Of a stretch of DNA of 5,757 bases, positions 4,910 through 5,757 are shown piece after piece. The stretch is taken from contig DAOUYU010000116.1 in the NCBI GenBank assembly GCA_030673995.1, positions 1 to 5,757 on the forward strand, given 5' to 3'. A program made the position numbers and the translations under genes. Source of the DNA: Candidatus Aminicenantota bacterium (GTDB taxonomy: Bacteria; Acidobacteriota; Aminicenantia; Aminicenantales; Aminicenantaceae). Position 1 is the first letter of the stretch; every line of letters begins with the position of its first letter. The notes below the pieces were generated by a model. The model did no database searches. It saw nothing but the letters and a program-made list of their open reading frames with translations, and was not told where the DNA came from.

Positions 4910-5757
4910 TGGGAATGAATCTCATCAGAAGCATAAGCCAGTGTTTCTCCTCGGAGCCTTTTGGGCAAATACAAGTCGGATATTTGGTCACTATGAACCC
5001 ATTCATCGTCAAAAGTGATGAGAGCGTGGGCTCTCCAGGACTTCACTCGACGCTGCAAAGTTCGAAGTTGGCCATCCTTGTATTTTCCTGGATAACGTTT
5101 CTGAATGTTCTGCAGAATCGACTTGGCTGTTTGCTCGGGGTTCTGTTCCAGTGAAGCACGAATCTCATCATTGACATGTTCAAAAGGATCCGGGCGGTTT
5201 CTCCACCAATGCGGGATTCTTGTTTTTTTTGTTTTTCGGTATTTGCGTTTGGTTCTGGTTTCAGGTTTAAAGACATCATCCATGATGTGACTAGAGTTTT
5301 CGGTTTCAGCAGAGCAATCAAAAAGCCCCTTGAAGCAGACTTCCGGATTATCTGCACAATCTGTATTTTTTGCCGGGGGAGGAAGAACAGCATGCCGCCA
5401 CAGGGCATCCTGTAGTGTCCCGATTTGTTTTAGCAGGCGAACCGGGTCGATCGCTTGATGAATGGAATTAATCTTTTCAGTCATGTCAGAGGATAAAACA
5501 TTGTATGCACGAAGGCGCTGAAAAGGAGTTTGGGCCGAGTCATGCGTGCGTAGAACTCGGCTGTTTTCACGACGCTTCTCTCTAAGTTTCATAGAAGGCT
5601 GAAAAAAATTGTTGTACAGGCGCAGGGCTCGATACAGCTCCAAAAGCTGTTTATAGGCTCGCAGTCCCTCGAATCTGTCATAGCCAACGAACTGTCTCAC
5701 AACGGTACCGTTTTTCTGTTCCACATAACACTGATCGTTTTTCCTGTAGGGCCGGCC
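4906..5757 (-). CDS. DDE transposase (integrase-core type, ISNCY-like), C-terminal part
   Basis: The reading frame is open to the right edge, giving 283 visible residues without the N-terminus. It starts with GRPYRKNDQCYVEQKNG, which contains the glutamate (visible residue 13) that ends the DDE catalytic triad in integrase-core transposases; the two aspartates lie outside the window. NNFFQPSMKL (49-58) is a typical post-catalytic segment. A low-complexity basic linker leads to a C-terminal block, WWRNRPDPF (184-192) through DGQLRTLQRRVKSW (229-241), which looks like a helix-turn-helix DNA-binding domain. About 42 further residues end at the TGA 4908-4906. A GTG at 5724 is not a real start, because homologous-looking sequence continues upstream. 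Spot-checked lines look richer in GC than the neighbouring genes, consistent with a recent arrival. I place it in the unclassified-IS (ISNCY-like) group from memory; the exact family is uncertain. Confidence 0.9.
   Translation of the reverse strand, partial: GRPYRKNDQCYVEQKNGTVVRQFVGYDRFEGLRAYKQLLELYRALRLYNNFFQPSMKLREKRRENSRVLRTHDSAQTPFQRLRAYNVLSSDMTEKINSIHQAIDPVRLLKQIGTLQDALWRHAVLPPPAKNTDCADNPEVCFKGLFDCSAETENSSHIMDDVFKPETRTKRKYRKTKKTRIPHWWRNRPDPFEHVNDEIRASLEQNPEQTAKSILQNIQKRYPGKYKDGQLRTLQRRVKSWRAHALITFDDEWVHSDQISDLYLPKRLRGETLAYASDEIHSQ

Overview
The window looks like an accessory (island-type) stretch of a bacterial chromosome with moderately low GC. Nothing in it fixes the taxonomy. The style of the type I modification subunit, of the small uncharacterised proteins and of the transposase is what I would expect from an environmental Gram-negative such as a deltaproteobacterium (Desulfobacterota), but that is an impression and not a demonstration.

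Layout. (1) Positions 1-887, minus strand: the 5' part of a type I restriction-modification methyltransferase gene (hsdM), running off the left edge, with an extra winged-helix-like segment at its N-terminus and a strong sigma70-type promoter at 931-959. (2) Positions 888-1153: a divergent intergenic region with that promoter, a tandem 9-bp repeat and a candidate promoter for the rightward gene. (3) Positions 1154-2896, plus strand: a 580-aa, mostly helical protein whose layout resembles the region that follows the zinc finger in bacterial SWIM-finger proteins, here without any SWIM finger. (4) Positions 4391-2940, minus strand: a tight three-gene operon (196, 112 and 161 aa; gaps of 23 and 13 bases) of uncharacterised proteins. 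The first carries a four-cysteine zinc ribbon. The operon converges on the 580-aa gene with 43 bases between the stops. (5) Positions 4392-4905: mostly non-coding, with a possible operator pair upstream of the operon, an 8-bp inverted repeat and a doubtful 63-aa ORF. (6) Positions 4906-5757, minus strand: the C-terminal part of a DDE transposase, running off the right edge.

How it fits together. The 580-aa protein and the three small proteins sit together between a restriction-modification gene and an insertion sequence, and are the most likely place for an undescribed system. Their family resemblances are recalled from general pattern knowledge, not searched. No enzymatic motif is visible in any of the four, so the function is open. 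A structural, adaptor or nucleic-acid-associated role is only an inference from the helical repeats and the zinc ribbon.
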